A stretch of DNA of 64,000 nt from Asaia lannensis NBRC 102526 (GTDB lineage: Bacteria; Pseudomonadota; Alphaproteobacteria; Acetobacterales; Acetobacteraceae): assembly GCF_024054035.1 (NCBI RefSeq), contig NZ_JAMXQU010000001.1, forward strand, positions 248,001-312,000, written 5' to 3'. Positions 52,260 through 60,783 of the stretch are shown piece after piece. Made by a program: the position numbers and the translations under genes. The notes beneath the pieces were generated by a model. That model did no database searches. It was not told where the DNA came from and was given only the letters and a program-made list of their open reading frames with translations. Each line of letters opens with the position of its first letter. The first letter of the stretch is position 1.

Positions 52260-53155
52260 GGATGATTTCCAGCGGGTAAAGCGGCCTCGTCAGAGACCGG
52301 AGAAAAAAGACGGGAGAGCCCGATATCGAGATCGACCGGGACGATGCCCAGACGCTCCATCATGGGCTGGATCGGGAAAGCCTTGTCCTCAAGCAGACGG
52401 CGTATTTCGGCGCGGCCGATCTCGGGAAAACCGGGAAGCTTCGCGGCCAGGGGCGCCAGCGCTTCGAGAACGACGCCCGGCACGGGCAGAAAAAAGCGTG
52501 TTCCCAATCCTGCCGCCCTGAGGATCGCTTCAATGAACTGCCGATAGGTCACAGCTCTCGGGCCTGCAATGACAAGGACCTCGGGCCCGGTTATCCCGCC
52601 TGTTTCTGCCAGATCGAGTGCGGCCAGAACGGCGCGTGTCACATCGTCCTGATAAACAGGCTGTACGAGGGAGCGACCGCCATTCGGCAGGGGAACGAGG
52701 GGCAGGCGGCGTAGCAGAGAGGCAAGACGCTGCACGTTATCCTCACCCTGGGCACCGTAGATCATGGTCGGGTGCAGGATCATTCCCTTTCGGCCCGAAG
52801 CCAGCAGAGCGGCTTCTCCGGCAAGCACGCCATTTCCATGGTCATCGGGCCAGCGCGTGAATTTACGGGTGCTGCCAAGGGCAATCAGGCTGGCTGGCTC
52901 TGGTGCGGCTGCCAGAATGGCCGGGATGTGTCGTGCATGAGCTGTGGAGACGATACGCTCTGCGTCCGCTAGGGCTGCAGCGAGAGTGGAGGCATCACCC
53001 AGATCGGCCTGGCGCGCTGTGACGCGTTGGGCACTATCGAGCTTTTCGGGTGAGCGAACGACAGCGATGACCGTATCACCGCGTGCGGCAAGTGCCCGTG
53101 CGATGGCCTTACCCGAGCGTCCGCTGGCTCCGACAAGGTGGATCGGCGATGCCAT
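52256..53155 (-). CDS. Atypical SDR / NAD(P)-binding protein (NmrA or NDUFA9-like)
   Basis: A 299-residue atypical short-chain dehydrogenase with N-terminal HLVGASGRSGKAIARAL (GxxGxxG), a Rossmann fold, ALGSTRKFT and the HPTMIYG motif typical of the NAD-dependent epimerase/NDUFA9-like group. The C-terminal third is helical and has no active-site Tyr-x3-Lys pair that I can see. Such proteins reduce or bind nucleotide cofactors, or assist in quinone and complex I assembly. It starts 2 bp after the DUF2125 gene stop and its end overlaps the lipoprotein gene, in one operon. Confidence 0.8.
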   Translation of the reverse strand: MASPIHLVGASGRSGKAIARALAARGDTVIAVVRSPEKLDSAQRVTARQADLGDASTLAAALADAERIVSTAHARHIPAILAAAPEPASLIALGSTRKFTRWPDDHGNGVLAGEAALLASGRKGMILHPTMIYGAQGEDNVQRLASLLRRLPLVPLPNGGRSLVQPVYQDDVTRAVLAALDLAETGGITGPEVLVIAGPRAVTYRQFIEAILRAAGLGTRFFLPVPGVVLEALAPLAAKLPGFPEIGRAEIRRLLEDKAFPIQPMMERLGIVPVDLDIGLSRLFSPVSDEAALPAGNHP

Positions 53156-53157
53156 GG

Positions 53158-54579
53158 TCAGTGCAGCGTCGTGGAAAGGATGGGAGGCGACGACCAGGCC
53201 TGCGCCATGGCAGGATCCTTCCGCAAAGGCTGTACCAGTCCGATCACGTTCTGATTGTCGAGAGGAACGGGGGGATGAAAGGACAGCGTCAGCGTTCTGC
53301 CGGTCGGGGCGCTTATGAATTCCGGCAGGGCGCTCAAACCCGGGACCTTCAATGCCAGCAATGTCATGGAAGGCACGATGACCTGTTTGAGATCTCCAAG
53401 AGACTGGTTGCGCTGAGCCGCAATGCGCGTGAGCAGCGCGTCGAGATTGCCCCCTTCGTCATGATAGGTCAGATCTGTCGCCACGAGCGCGGGCAGATGC
53501 TCTCCGTCAAAATTTTCGAGATTGTTTACAACGATATGCCCTTCGAAAACGAAGGAGTTCGGTGTGGTTGCGTTGAAGGCAATCGTTCCGACACGGCTGG
53601 CCGTATCGAAGGAAATGGTCTGGGTGACCGTGTCGATATGCGTAACGGGAGGGAGCGAGAGAGCGAGCAGGACGGGGAGATCGATCCTGAGGATGGAATG
53701 ACGTGTTTCAGAGCGCGTCTCGATGGATTTCCCCTCCTGCCACCGGTGCATTTCGCTCGTGTCCGTAGTCAGGCGCATATTGAGGAAGGAGAGAGCCAGC
53801 CCTTTTGTTTCGGTGCGGGCGGGCGTCTCCAGCGTATCCGACAAAAGCGCAGCATGGTCTGGCAGTGTGCCGCCTGTGAACTGCTCGGCCCAGCCGACAT
53901 AGCGCGCATAGCGTATCCCGCTCTCACGCAGATCGGTGACATCGATACCCAGGGGGGCTGCTGGTTGATGGAAGGCTGAAGCCAGCGTGTAGGCGACGGC
54001 GCTCTCTTTGGCGCAGAGGAGATGACCGTCATGCAAGCTCCCCGCATTGCCGTCATCGTGTCCGTAATTATCGAGAGATGCCTCATGGATCGTGAGTGTG
54101 CAGCCGCTGGCAGAGGTCAGGGCAACGCCATGAATCTGGCCATGACGGAAATGGAGCTGTGAGGCTGGGGGGAGGCCGGTCACGTCATGTTTCTCACGCG
54201 TGACGGGTGGAAGAAGCAGCTTGCCGATCGTCAGATCGTCGATTTTTCCTGCGACCTCCCCCCTGATTTCCACACCCTGCGCATGAATGCGCGAAACACT
54301 GAGGCCGGTCGAGAGATAGCCCTGCGGATTACTGATTGTCAGTACGCGTGCGGTCAGAACGGTCCCGCCCCGGATGAACCGGGCATTATCGAAACCGGCA
54401 CCGCGGGCGAAGAAACGCGGATAGGCGTGGTCATATTCGAAGCGGGCATCGGGGGGAAGATTGGCGCGCAGGCTGGCAAGGGCGCGCTGCAACTCGGCCC
54501 GGGATTCATGGCGTACGCCGATGGTGCCAAGACCGACAACAACCAGGCACAGGCCTGCAGCAAGCCAGGGTCTCTTCAC
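53158..54579 (-). CDS. DUF2125 family envelope protein
   Basis: A 473-residue protein with an N-terminal signal or anchor span (WLAAGLCLVVVGLGTIGV) and a large beta-rich periplasmic part (RFEYDHAYPRFFARGAGFDNA, HFRHGQIHGVALTSASGC). These features match DUF2125, an alphaproteobacterial family of AsmA-like flavour thought to act in the periplasm. No motif suggests enzymatic action. The start is GTG at 54579, with GAGG ten bases upstream. It is the first gene of the operon with an atypical SDR, a lipoprotein and the phosphohexomutase. Confidence 0.82.
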   Translation of the reverse strand: MKRPWLAAGLCLVVVGLGTIGVRHESRAELQRALASLRANLPPDARFEYDHAYPRFFARGAGFDNARFIRGGTVLTARVLTISNPQGYLSTGLSVSRIHAQGVEIRGEVAGKIDDLTIGKLLLPPVTREKHDVTGLPPASQLHFRHGQIHGVALTSASGCTLTIHEASLDNYGHDDGNAGSLHDGHLLCAKESAVAYTLASAFHQPAAPLGIDVTDLRESGIRYARYVGWAEQFTGGTLPDHAALLSDTLETPARTETKGLALSFLNMRLTTDTSEMHRWQEGKSIETRSETRHSILRIDLPVLLALSLPPVTHIDTVTQTISFDTASRVGTIAFNATTPNSFVFEGHIVVNNLENFDGEHLPALVATDLTYHDEGGNLDALLTRIAAQRNQSLGDLKQVIVPSMTLLALKVPGLSALPEFISAPTGRTLTLSFHPPVPLDNQNVIGLVQPLRKDPAMAQAWSSPPILSTTLH

Positions 54580-54742
54580 GTCAGATCATCCTCACAAAAC
54601 TGCCTCAATCGACTGGGTGCATGTTAGTCCGGCTTTGCAACAGGGACAATGTCGCGCTGATTTTGTGCGGTATTATGTTACCTTATGCCAAAAAACGGCT
54701 GTTTTCCGCCATTTGTCGGCAGGGTGCGTGAGTCGAAAAAGC

Positions 54743-54771
54743 TTGACCTCGGGGCTGGAGCGCCCCATAAG
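54743..54771 (+). promoter_or_regulatory. Probable sigma-70-type promoter of rplM-rpsI
   Basis: TTGACC (54743-54748) and CATAAG (54766-54771) are 17 bp apart, 43 bp before the rplM ATG. The -35 matches 5 of 6 and the -10 matches 4 of 6 with consensus; spacing is ideal for a ribosomal protein operon. The spacer holds a small GC-rich hairpin. Confidence 0.6.
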
Positions 54772-54813
54772 GCGCCCCCAATACCAACACATGTTGCTGG
54801 ATCAGTCCGAACC

Positions 54814-55290
54814 ATGAAGACCACACCTTCGTTAAAGCCTGCAGAGGTGACGAAAGGCTGGACCCTGATCGACGCCGAAGGGCTCGTTCTTGGCCGCCTC
54901 GCCACCATCATCGCGACCCGCCTGCGCGGCAAGCACAAGCCCCAGTACACCCCGCATGTCGATTGCGGCGACAACATCGTCGTGATCAACGCCGAGAAGA
55001 TCGTCCTGACCGGCAACAAGGTGGGGCAGAAGCTGTTCCACTACCACACGGGTCATCCCGGTGGCATCAAGGAGCGCACCATCACGCAGCGCCTCGAGGG
55101 CAAGAACCCCGGCAGCGTGATCGAGAAGGCTGTCGAGCGTATGATCACGCGCGGCCCGCTGCAGCGCGCCCAGATGAAGCACCTGTATGTCTATGCAGGC
55201 GCCCAGCATCCGCATGAAGGCCAGCAGCCGGTGAAGCTGGATGTTGCGTCCATGAACCGCAAGAACACCCTCAACGTGATCGAGGCCTGA
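54814..55290 (+). CDS. rplM: Ribosomal protein L13
   Basis: A 158-residue large-subunit protein. Marks: [58 protein letters not shown] and [18 protein letters not shown]. The start is MKTTPSLKP at 54814; the longer frame upstream is not conserved. It forms the standard operon with rpsI, 5 bp downstream. Confidence 0.98.
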   Translation: MKTTPSLKPAEVTKGWTLIDAEGLVLGRLATIIATRLRGKHKPQYTPHVDCGDNIVVINAEKIVLTGNKVGQKLFHYHTGHPGGIKERTITQRLEGKNPGSVIEKAVERMITRGPLQRAQMKHLYVYAGAQHPHEGQQPVKLDVASMNRKNTLNVIEA

Positions 55291-55295
55291 GAGAT

Positions 55296-55781
55296 ATGTC
55301 TGAAACTCAAGAGCGCACGGGTACGCTTCAGGATCTCGCCGGTATCGCTCCTGCCACGCAGGATGCCCCGGTTCACGAAGTCAAGCGCGACGCACAGGGC
55401 CGTTCCTATGCAACGGGCCGTCGTAAGGACGCCACGGCTCGCGTCTGGGTCAAGCCTGGCAAGGGCGACATCATCGTCAACGGCCGTCCGGTCACGACGT
55501 ATTTCGCTCGTCCGGTTCTGCGCATGCTGATCACGCAGCCCTTCCTGCTGACGGACCGCTACAACCAGTTCGACGTGTATTGCACGGTCAAGGGCGGCGG
55601 TCTGTCCGGCCAGGCTGGTGCGGTGCGTCACGGCATTTCGCGCGCCCTGACCCATTATGACCCCGCTCTGCGTGGCATTCTGAAGGTTGCCGGCTTCCTG
55701 ACCCGCGACAGCCGCGTTGTCGAGCGCAAGAAGTACGGCCGCGCCAAGGCACGTCGTTCCTTCCAGTTCTCGAAGCGCTGA
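55296..55781 (+). CDS. rpsI: Ribosomal protein S9
   Basis: A 161-residue small-subunit protein, with an N-terminal extension of ~30 residues as in many alphaproteobacteria. The core has [40 protein letters not shown] and the C-terminal tail [15 protein letters not shown], which reaches the ribosomal P site. It follows rplM directly and is closed by a strong terminator. Confidence 0.98.
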   Translation: MSETQERTGTLQDLAGIAPATQDAPVHEVKRDAQGRSYATGRRKDATARVWVKPGKGDIIVNGRPVTTYFARPVLRMLITQPFLLTDRYNQFDVYCTVKGGGLSGQAGAVRHGISRALTHYDPALRGILKVAGFLTRDSRVVERKKYGRAKARRSFQFSKR

Positions 55782-55824
55782 TTGCTACGGGGCCTCTGGC
55801 CCCGTCTGGATCGACGTTCGAAAG

Positions 55825-55857
55825 AACCCCGCCTTTGCAAAAGGGCGGGGTTTTTTT
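55825..55857 (+). terminator. Rho-independent terminator of rplM-rpsI
   Basis: AACCCCGCC and GGCGGGGTT form a 9-bp GC-rich stem around a 10-nt loop, followed by seven T. It lies 43 bp after the rpsI stop. Confidence 0.93.
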
Positions 55858-55913
55858 ATGTGCATGTCTTCGAGCGCGATTTACACGGCGCCAATCCTGT
55901 TTGCTGTACAGGG

Positions 55914-55964
55914 TTTTCTCAAAGTTACGGTCTTCTCAAAGCTGGCGTCCTCTCAAAGTTAGCG
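55914..55964. repeat. Three tandem degenerate 17-bp repeats
   Basis: Three consecutive 17-bp units share the core CTCAAAG(T/C)T (for example TTTTCTCAAAGTTACGG at 55914). They start 57 bp after the rpsI terminator and stop 21 bp before the DUF2256 gene end. Their role is unknown. Confidence 0.7.
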
Positions 55965-55985
55965 CCCGGAACCTTGTCGGGCTTT

Positions 55986-56192
55986 TTATCGCTCGGAAGG
56001 ACTGCCACTACCTGTGGCATGAGGAGCGCTATCCGACTGTCTGCGGCATTTATCGGAGCAGTAGCGGACCCTATCCCAGTCTCTCGCCCATTTGCGACGC
56101 CAGATGAACGGACGATGGCAGACAGGGCAAAGCTTTGCAGGCAGATTCGCCTTGTCCGGCTTTGGCGCCACGCGCCCTTTTCCTCTGGCCAT
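55986..56192 (-). CDS. DUF2256 small zinc-ribbon-like protein
   Basis: A 68-residue basic protein. The DUF2256 signature is complete: [20 protein letters not shown], followed by [10 protein letters not shown], giving a CxxC...CxxxC pattern that should bind one zinc ion. The family is common in proteobacteria, often near photolyase or oxidoreductase genes, with no known function. It is convergent with rpsI and divergent from the hydrolase gene at 56415. Confidence 0.85.
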   Translation of the reverse strand: MARGKGRVAPKPDKANLPAKLCPVCHRPFIWRRKWARDWDRVRYCSDKCRRQSDSAPHATGSGSPSER

Positions 56193-56414
56193 TCTGCATC
56201 CCTTTCAAGTCGTGCGTTCCAGTTGGGCCGGTAAGTGTTTTCACGGATCGTACCCTGCCCGGCATGTGTCGCCGTTTTGAACTCTCCTTAAACGCGGCAT
56301 GAGATTTGCGTTCCTCACGACAGACCGCGCGATTTCGGCTTCGGGAACCTGAGGCGATGTCATGCGCTTGCCGAAAGACCCCGATGTCGATCACGCAATC
56401 GCGAGGAAATAACC

Positions 56415-57224
56415 ATGCCCCATATCACTGCAAGCGACGGTACCAAGCTGTATTACGAAGAGCAGGGAGAAGGGCGCCCCCTGGTCATGATCCATGGCTG
56501 GACGTTCTCGGGACGGTTTTTTCATCGCAATGTGCCCGATCTCGCCCGCCACGCCCGAGTGATTACGCTCGACCTGCGCGGTCATGGCAGATCCGACAAG
56601 CCTGATCATTCCTATCGCATTGCCCGGCTTTCGGCCGATCTGCGCGACCTGCTCGAGGCGCTCGACCTGCAGGACGTCACGGTACTCGGATGGTCGATCG
56701 GCTGTCCCATTATCTGGTCCTATCTCGAACTTTTTGGCACGGCGCGACTGCGTGACGCCATTTTTGTCCAGCAGACGCCGCGCCAGTATTTCTCTGCGGA
56801 ATGGAAATACGGTCATGCCGCCTGTTACGATCAGGCCGGACTGGCAGAGACCATCCAGCAGCTGACTCTCACACCTGAGGCTTTCGACAGGCAGAACCTG
56901 TCCGATTGCTGTGCCTCGACCCTGTCGGACGAAGAGCGTTCCATGCTTCTGGCAGAAATGGCCATGAGCCCGGCTTATGCCCGCGCCGCCATGATGGCCG
57001 ATCATACCGTACATGACTGGCGCGACATTCTGCCGCATCTGGAACTGCCGGCCCTCATGATGATCGCCGAGAAAGACGCTGTTCTGGTGCCCGAAGGCCC
57101 GAGCTGGGTGCCTGAGCATATGCCCAACTGTCAGGCTCTGCGCTTCGAGAAAAGCTCGCATATGCTGTTCATCGACGAGACAGAGAAGTTCAACGCGGCC
57201 GTTATCGCGTTTCTTGCACGATGA
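56415..57224 (+). CDS. Alpha/beta hydrolase (haloperoxidase/esterase type)
   Basis: A 269-residue serine hydrolase. Oxyanion region: PLVMIHGWTFSG; nucleophile elbow VLGWSIGCPI (Ser in GxSxG); catalytic acid in MIAEKDAVLVPEG; His in KSSHMLFID. It belongs to the large haloperoxidase/non-haem bromoperoxidase-like and ester hydrolase group; the substrate is unknown. Its stop overlaps the next gene (ATGA), so hydrolase and TIM-barrel isomerase are made together, which suggests consecutive steps in a small catabolic route. Confidence 0.88.
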   Translation: MPHITASDGTKLYYEEQGEGRPLVMIHGWTFSGRFFHRNVPDLARHARVITLDLRGHGRSDKPDHSYRIARLSADLRDLLEALDLQDVTVLGWSIGCPIIWSYLELFGTARLRDAIFVQQTPRQYFSAEWKYGHAACYDQAGLAETIQQLTLTPEAFDRQNLSDCCASTLSDEERSMLLAEMAMSPAYARAAMMADHTVHDWRDILPHLELPALMMIAEKDAVLVPEGPSWVPEHMPNCQALRFEKSSHMLFIDETEKFNAAVIAFLAR

Positions 57225-58081
57225 GTGCTTCTTTTCCTTTTCGGTTCGGGGTCAATGAGTTCACGACCCAGCCCTGGTCTTTCGAGGAAGACGTTGCACG
57301 TTATGCGGCGCTGGATGTCGATGCCATCGAGGTTTGCGAGGTCAAACTCGACCCGCAGCGTGCCACACAGCAGATGCTCGCCGCGCGCGAAGCCGGTCTT
57401 GCCATCAGCGCTGTGCAGCCGCGTATCCGCACTGTTTTCGGTAGTGCCATGGCACCCCAGCCCGAAGGGGCGGAGGCGCGTGTTGCCGCTTTCGAGGCAA
57501 GTCTGCGCAAGTTGGCTCCACTGGCCCCCGGCGCATCCTTCGTGATGAACACGGGGTCTGCCCCGGATGGAAATATGGAGCATTGCCTGGATGAGACCGC
57601 GCGCTATCTGCGCCGTCTTGCCCCACTTGCGGCAGATCTCGGCGTTACATTGGCAATCGAGCCGCTCAATCCGACATCGATCAATGTCGAAACGGCCATC
57701 TGGACCATCGATCAGGCGCTCGATCTGATCGATGCTGTCGGTCATGAGGCGTGCGGTCTCTGCCTGGATTACTGGAATATCTGGCAGCAACCGTCATGCG
57801 ATGAGGCGATCAGGCGTGCAGGATCGCGTATCTTCGTGGTGCAGGCCAGCGACTGGAGAACCCCGCGGTCGGGTATGGACCGTCTGGTGCCCGGTACCGG
57901 CAGCATCCCGCTCGGGGTGCTTTTGCACGCCACGTTCGATGCGGGCTATCGCGGCGTCTGCACGCTTGAAATCTTCTCGTCGAATATTGCCGACAGTCTC
58001 TATGATCGCGATCTGAACGACGTTATCCGCGATAGTCGGAACGGGCTTGCCCAGGCCTGGGAAGACACGATGCCACACTAA
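57221..58081 (+). CDS. Sugar phosphate isomerase/epimerase-like TIM barrel
   Basis: A 286-residue AP-endonuclease-2-family TIM barrel. Metal-site residues are in LAIEPLNPTS (Glu), GLCLDYWNIW (Asp), VVQASDWRTP and CTLEIFSS (Glu). The third strand normally has His where this protein has Gln (VVQASDW), yet the other ligands are kept. Members isomerise or epimerise sugars, inosose or hydroxypyruvate. It is coupled to the upstream hydrolase; cytoplasmic, substrate unknown. Confidence 0.85.
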   Translation: MSASFPFRFGVNEFTTQPWSFEEDVARYAALDVDAIEVCEVKLDPQRATQQMLAAREAGLAISAVQPRIRTVFGSAMAPQPEGAEARVAAFEASLRKLAPLAPGASFVMNTGSAPDGNMEHCLDETARYLRRLAPLAADLGVTLAIEPLNPTSINVETAIWTIDQALDLIDAVGHEACGLCLDYWNIWQQPSCDEAIRRAGSRIFVVQASDWRTPRSGMDRLVPGTGSIPLGVLLHATFDAGYRGVCTLEIFSSNIADSLYDRDLNDVIRDSRNGLAQAWEDTMPH

Positions 58082-58087
58082 TCGTGT

Positions 58088-58172
58088 GGATCGGGTGCCG
58101 CGCCCGATCCTTGCACTGGACAGGATACCACCGGCCTGCTGTTCCGGAGCAACACGGCTCCGGAACAGCAGG
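58088..58172. terminator. Two strong inverted repeats between convergent genes
   Basis: GGATCGGG/CCCGATCC (58088-58095 and 58103-58110) is followed by a very strong hairpin, CCTGCTGTTCCGGAGC paired with its exact complement (16 bp, loop AACACG) at 58135-58172. They fill the gap between the TIM-barrel gene and the convergent SDR gene and should act as a bidirectional terminator. Confidence 0.7.
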
Positions 58173-58191
58173 TTCATCCTGATGGTGGAGA

Positions 58192-59052
58192 TCAGCCGTT
58201 GATAATGGTGCCGCCATTGACGTGCAGTGTCTGGCCGGTGACGAACGAAGCATCCTCACTCGCCAGATAGACATAGGCTGGTCCCAGTTCCGCCGGGTCG
58301 CCACAGCGATCCATCGGCACCGAACTGGCCAGACCCGAAACCTGCTCCGGGTCGACAGGACCCCAGCTTGCCGGTTGCAGGGGCGTCCAGACCGGGCCCG
58401 GTGCCACGGCATTGACCCTTATGCCCTTCGAGACCAGTTCCAGCGCCAGTGCGCGGGTAAAACCCATTTCGGCCGCCTTGGTCGTTGAGTAGGCGAGAAG
58501 CCCCGCACTGCCGCGATAGGCGTTGATCGACGATGTGTTGACGATGGCGCTGCCTTTCTTCAGATGCGGCAGTGCAGCACGTGTGAGGTAGAAATAGCCG
58601 TTGATATTGGTGTCCATATGACGCTGCCATTCGTCATCGGTAATGGTGGCGCTGTTTTCATTGACGACCTGCCAACCGGCATTGTTGATCAGGATATCCA
58701 GGCCGCCGAACGTATCCACGGTCTGTTTCACGGCGTCATTGCAGACGGCGCTTGAGCGTACGTCACCGGCAATCACGAGGGCTTTGACACCTTCCTGCTC
58801 GACAAGCCTTGCCGTTTCCTGCGCATCCTCATGTTCCTCGAGATAGAGAATGGCCACATCGGCGCCTTCTCTCGCGAAATGCAGGGCCGCAGCGCGACCG
58901 ATGCCGCTATCGCCACCGCTGATCAGCGCCTTTTTGCCCGCAAGCTTGCCGCTGCCGCGATAGTTCTCCCTGATATGGAGCGCAAGCGGACGCATGTCCT
59001 TTTCCACGCCGGGCTGATGGGACTGCGACTGGGGTGGGATCTGCTCTGGCAT
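58192..59052 (-). CDS. SDR oxidoreductase, general-stress / glucose dehydrogenase-like
   Basis: A ~286-residue classical SDR of the YhdF/YhxC/Gsp39-like group. The N-terminal tail is Gln/Pro-rich (PEQIPPQSQSHQPG), then GKKALISGGDSGIGRAAA (cofactor motif), NNAGWQ, Ser in VNTSSINAYRG, the active site YSTTKAA, and the C-terminal VTGQTLHVNGG. The start at MPEQ has GGAGG seven bases upstream. Related proteins are induced by salt or desiccation in many bacteria. It probably uses NADP(H) on sugars or aldehydes; substrate unknown. Confidence 0.9.
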   Translation of the reverse strand: MPEQIPPQSQSHQPGVEKDMRPLALHIRENYRGSGKLAGKKALISGGDSGIGRAAALHFAREGADVAILYLEEHEDAQETARLVEQEGVKALVIAGDVRSSAVCNDAVKQTVDTFGGLDILINNAGWQVVNENSATITDDEWQRHMDTNINGYFYLTRAALPHLKKGSAIVNTSSINAYRGSAGLLAYSTTKAAEMGFTRALALELVSKGIRVNAVAPGPVWTPLQPASWGPVDPEQVSGLASSVPMDRCGDPAELGPAYVYLASEDASFVTGQTLHVNGGTIING

Positions 59053-59260
59053 AACGGGGCCTCCAGGCCTGCGAACCCTGACGGATTCGAGTTTCACGGA
59101 CCTGTGAGCAAAGCGGAACGTGCGATGTTGTTCCTTTTTCGCGACTGATCTCAAGAGTTCGTGATCTTCGGAAGCGGCATAAGCCAGGCTTTACGGTCGC
59201 GGTCGTTTTCGTCGTGCCGAGCGAAAAGCGGGACAACGCGGTTTTGAGGGCCGGGCCGGC

Positions 59261-60550
59261 CTAGGCTTTTCCGCGACGTTCTGCCTTGAGCATGGCGCGT
59301 CGATGCGCCTGTCTCTTGCGCTGCCAGATCAGAATGCCGGTGATGGAAAGAAGGGCGGTAACTATTCCGCTGGCGCAGACAAGGATACGACCCGCAAGCC
59401 CGGCGAGGCGACCACTATGAAACGGATCCTGGATCTGCAGGATGATATCGCCCAGATGTCCCTGAGGCGGGACAATGGTCTGTGTGGCCCCTCCCGTTTC
59501 GAGATCGATCGTGACAAGCGGACTCCCGAACCCTGCCGGAAACTGTCCTGTTTCGCTGAAGAGATAAAACAGGGCCGTATCGGGCCTGTGTGTGAGGATA
59601 AGCGCGGCTGGACGGGCCGTTATGCCGCGCGTGGAGACGAGCGCATAGGCGCGTGACTCAGCATCTTCCAGCGTCAGGCGATGCGGACCGCCGGGCAGGG
59701 GAAGGATCGGGGGTGGCGCAGCCATGGGGAAGACATGGCGGATTACCGGCTGAAAAAGCTGCGGTCCCAGAGCGAGTGCAACGCCGCTGATGGCCATGCC
59801 AAGCAGAATCAGCCAGAGCCAGAGCCCCAATGCCCTGTGCAGATCGAAAAACAGGCGTAGCGCGTTACGTGGGCGAGAAATCTGCCATGAAGTTTTCCAG
59901 CCCGGCCAGAAGGCCCGGCGCCATGGGGGTGTCACAGGAGGCAGGGTCAGTATCAGCCCGTTCAGACAATCGAGGCTCCAGATCAGCGCGGCAATGCCAA
60001 GGATCCAGAGACCGGTCTGCCCGGCAGCCAGAGAATAATGAACCCTGTAGATGAAAGGTAAAAGCGCACGACGCCCAAGGCAGCACCCCTCGCTGAGACG
60101 ACCACCCAGCTCGTGCCCATCGGATGGGTCGAGAAAGATCTCATCGGGCAGTGCGCTGCCCGCCCGATTGTGGAAGGGGGTGAGATAGGCATGAACCGTA
60201 TCATGGCTCGTGGGGCGGTATTCCAGTGCTACGACAGACTGATCGGGGTGTTGTCGTTCGAGGCGTGCGACGAGATCCGACAAGGTCAGGTGGTTGTCGT
60301 GATGCCGTGTTGTGAAAAGGTCTGGATTGAGAGCGCGATCGAGCTCGACACGAAAGACGCTGATGCTTCCGGTCAGACCGATGATGACGAGCAGAGGCGC
60401 AAGAACCAGACCGATATAGCGGTGCAGGGAAAGAAGGGTTTTTCGTCCCGGGCGGAGCGGCCACAAAACCCTGTCGAGACGTGAGCGACCGGCACGCGCA
60501 TGGAGGGCATGGCGCTTAGAAGAATCCGGCACGGTAACGATGATCGCCAT
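59261..60550 (-). CDS. PepSY-associated membrane protein (iron-regulated type)
   Basis: A 429-residue inner-membrane protein with four main spans (LLSLHRYIGLVLAPLLVIIG, LWILGIAALIWSLDCLNGL, LFFDLHRALGLWLWLILLG and, near the C-terminus, ILVCASGIVTALLSITGILI). LHRYIGL and DLHRALGL carry the conserved His of the PepSY_TM family. Such proteins often stand next to TonB-dependent siderophore receptors and may act as ferric-chelate reductases; no receptor gene lies nearby here. An AT-richer patch upstream holds a weak Fur-like dyad. Confidence 0.88.
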   Translation of the reverse strand: MAIIVTVPDSSKRHALHARAGRSRLDRVLWPLRPGRKTLLSLHRYIGLVLAPLLVIIGLTGSISVFRVELDRALNPDLFTTRHHDNHLTLSDLVARLERQHPDQSVVALEYRPTSHDTVHAYLTPFHNRAGSALPDEIFLDPSDGHELGGRLSEGCCLGRRALLPFIYRVHYSLAAGQTGLWILGIAALIWSLDCLNGLILTLPPVTPPWRRAFWPGWKTSWQISRPRNALRLFFDLHRALGLWLWLILLGMAISGVALALGPQLFQPVIRHVFPMAAPPPILPLPGGPHRLTLEDAESRAYALVSTRGITARPAALILTHRPDTALFYLFSETGQFPAGFGSPLVTIDLETGGATQTIVPPQGHLGDIILQIQDPFHSGRLAGLAGRILVCASGIVTALLSITGILIWQRKRQAHRRAMLKAERRGKA

Positions 60551-60589
60551 CCAGTCACGAGAGCTTGAGTGCTTTCATGGCTAGAGGTT

Positions 60590-60616
60590 GCGCAAGTGAT
60601 AGTCAATCGCATTGAG
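60590..60616. promoter_or_regulatory. Weak Fur-box-like dyad upstream of the PepSY gene
   Basis: GCAAGTGATAGTCAATCGCATTG lies about 40 bp before the PepSY gene start and partly matches the GATAATGATAATCATTATC type of Fur box. The family of the downstream gene makes iron control plausible. The match is weak, so this is tentative. Confidence 0.25.
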
Positions 60617-60709
60617 GATTGCGCGAAGGAAAGACTGCCCTCTGTTGCAGCGCCGTTTTCGCTTTGGCATGTGCTTCCTTATCCAGAACGGAATCGACGC
60701 CTCTCAACG

Positions 60710-60735
60710 AAAAACCCCGCCACAGGGGCGGGGTT
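60710..60735 (-). terminator. Rho-independent terminator after the SDR gene
   Basis: On the minus strand AACCCCGCC...GGCGGGGTT forms a 9-bp stem with a 5-nt loop, followed by five T (60710-60714). It lies about 50 bp past the SDR stop at 60784. A second 7-bp stem (CCTGTCC/GGACAGG) is just before it. Confidence 0.85.
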
Positions 60736-60783
60736 CCGGTTTCGCCCTGTCCAGCCTGGGCCGGACAGGAATGTTCGGTTGCT

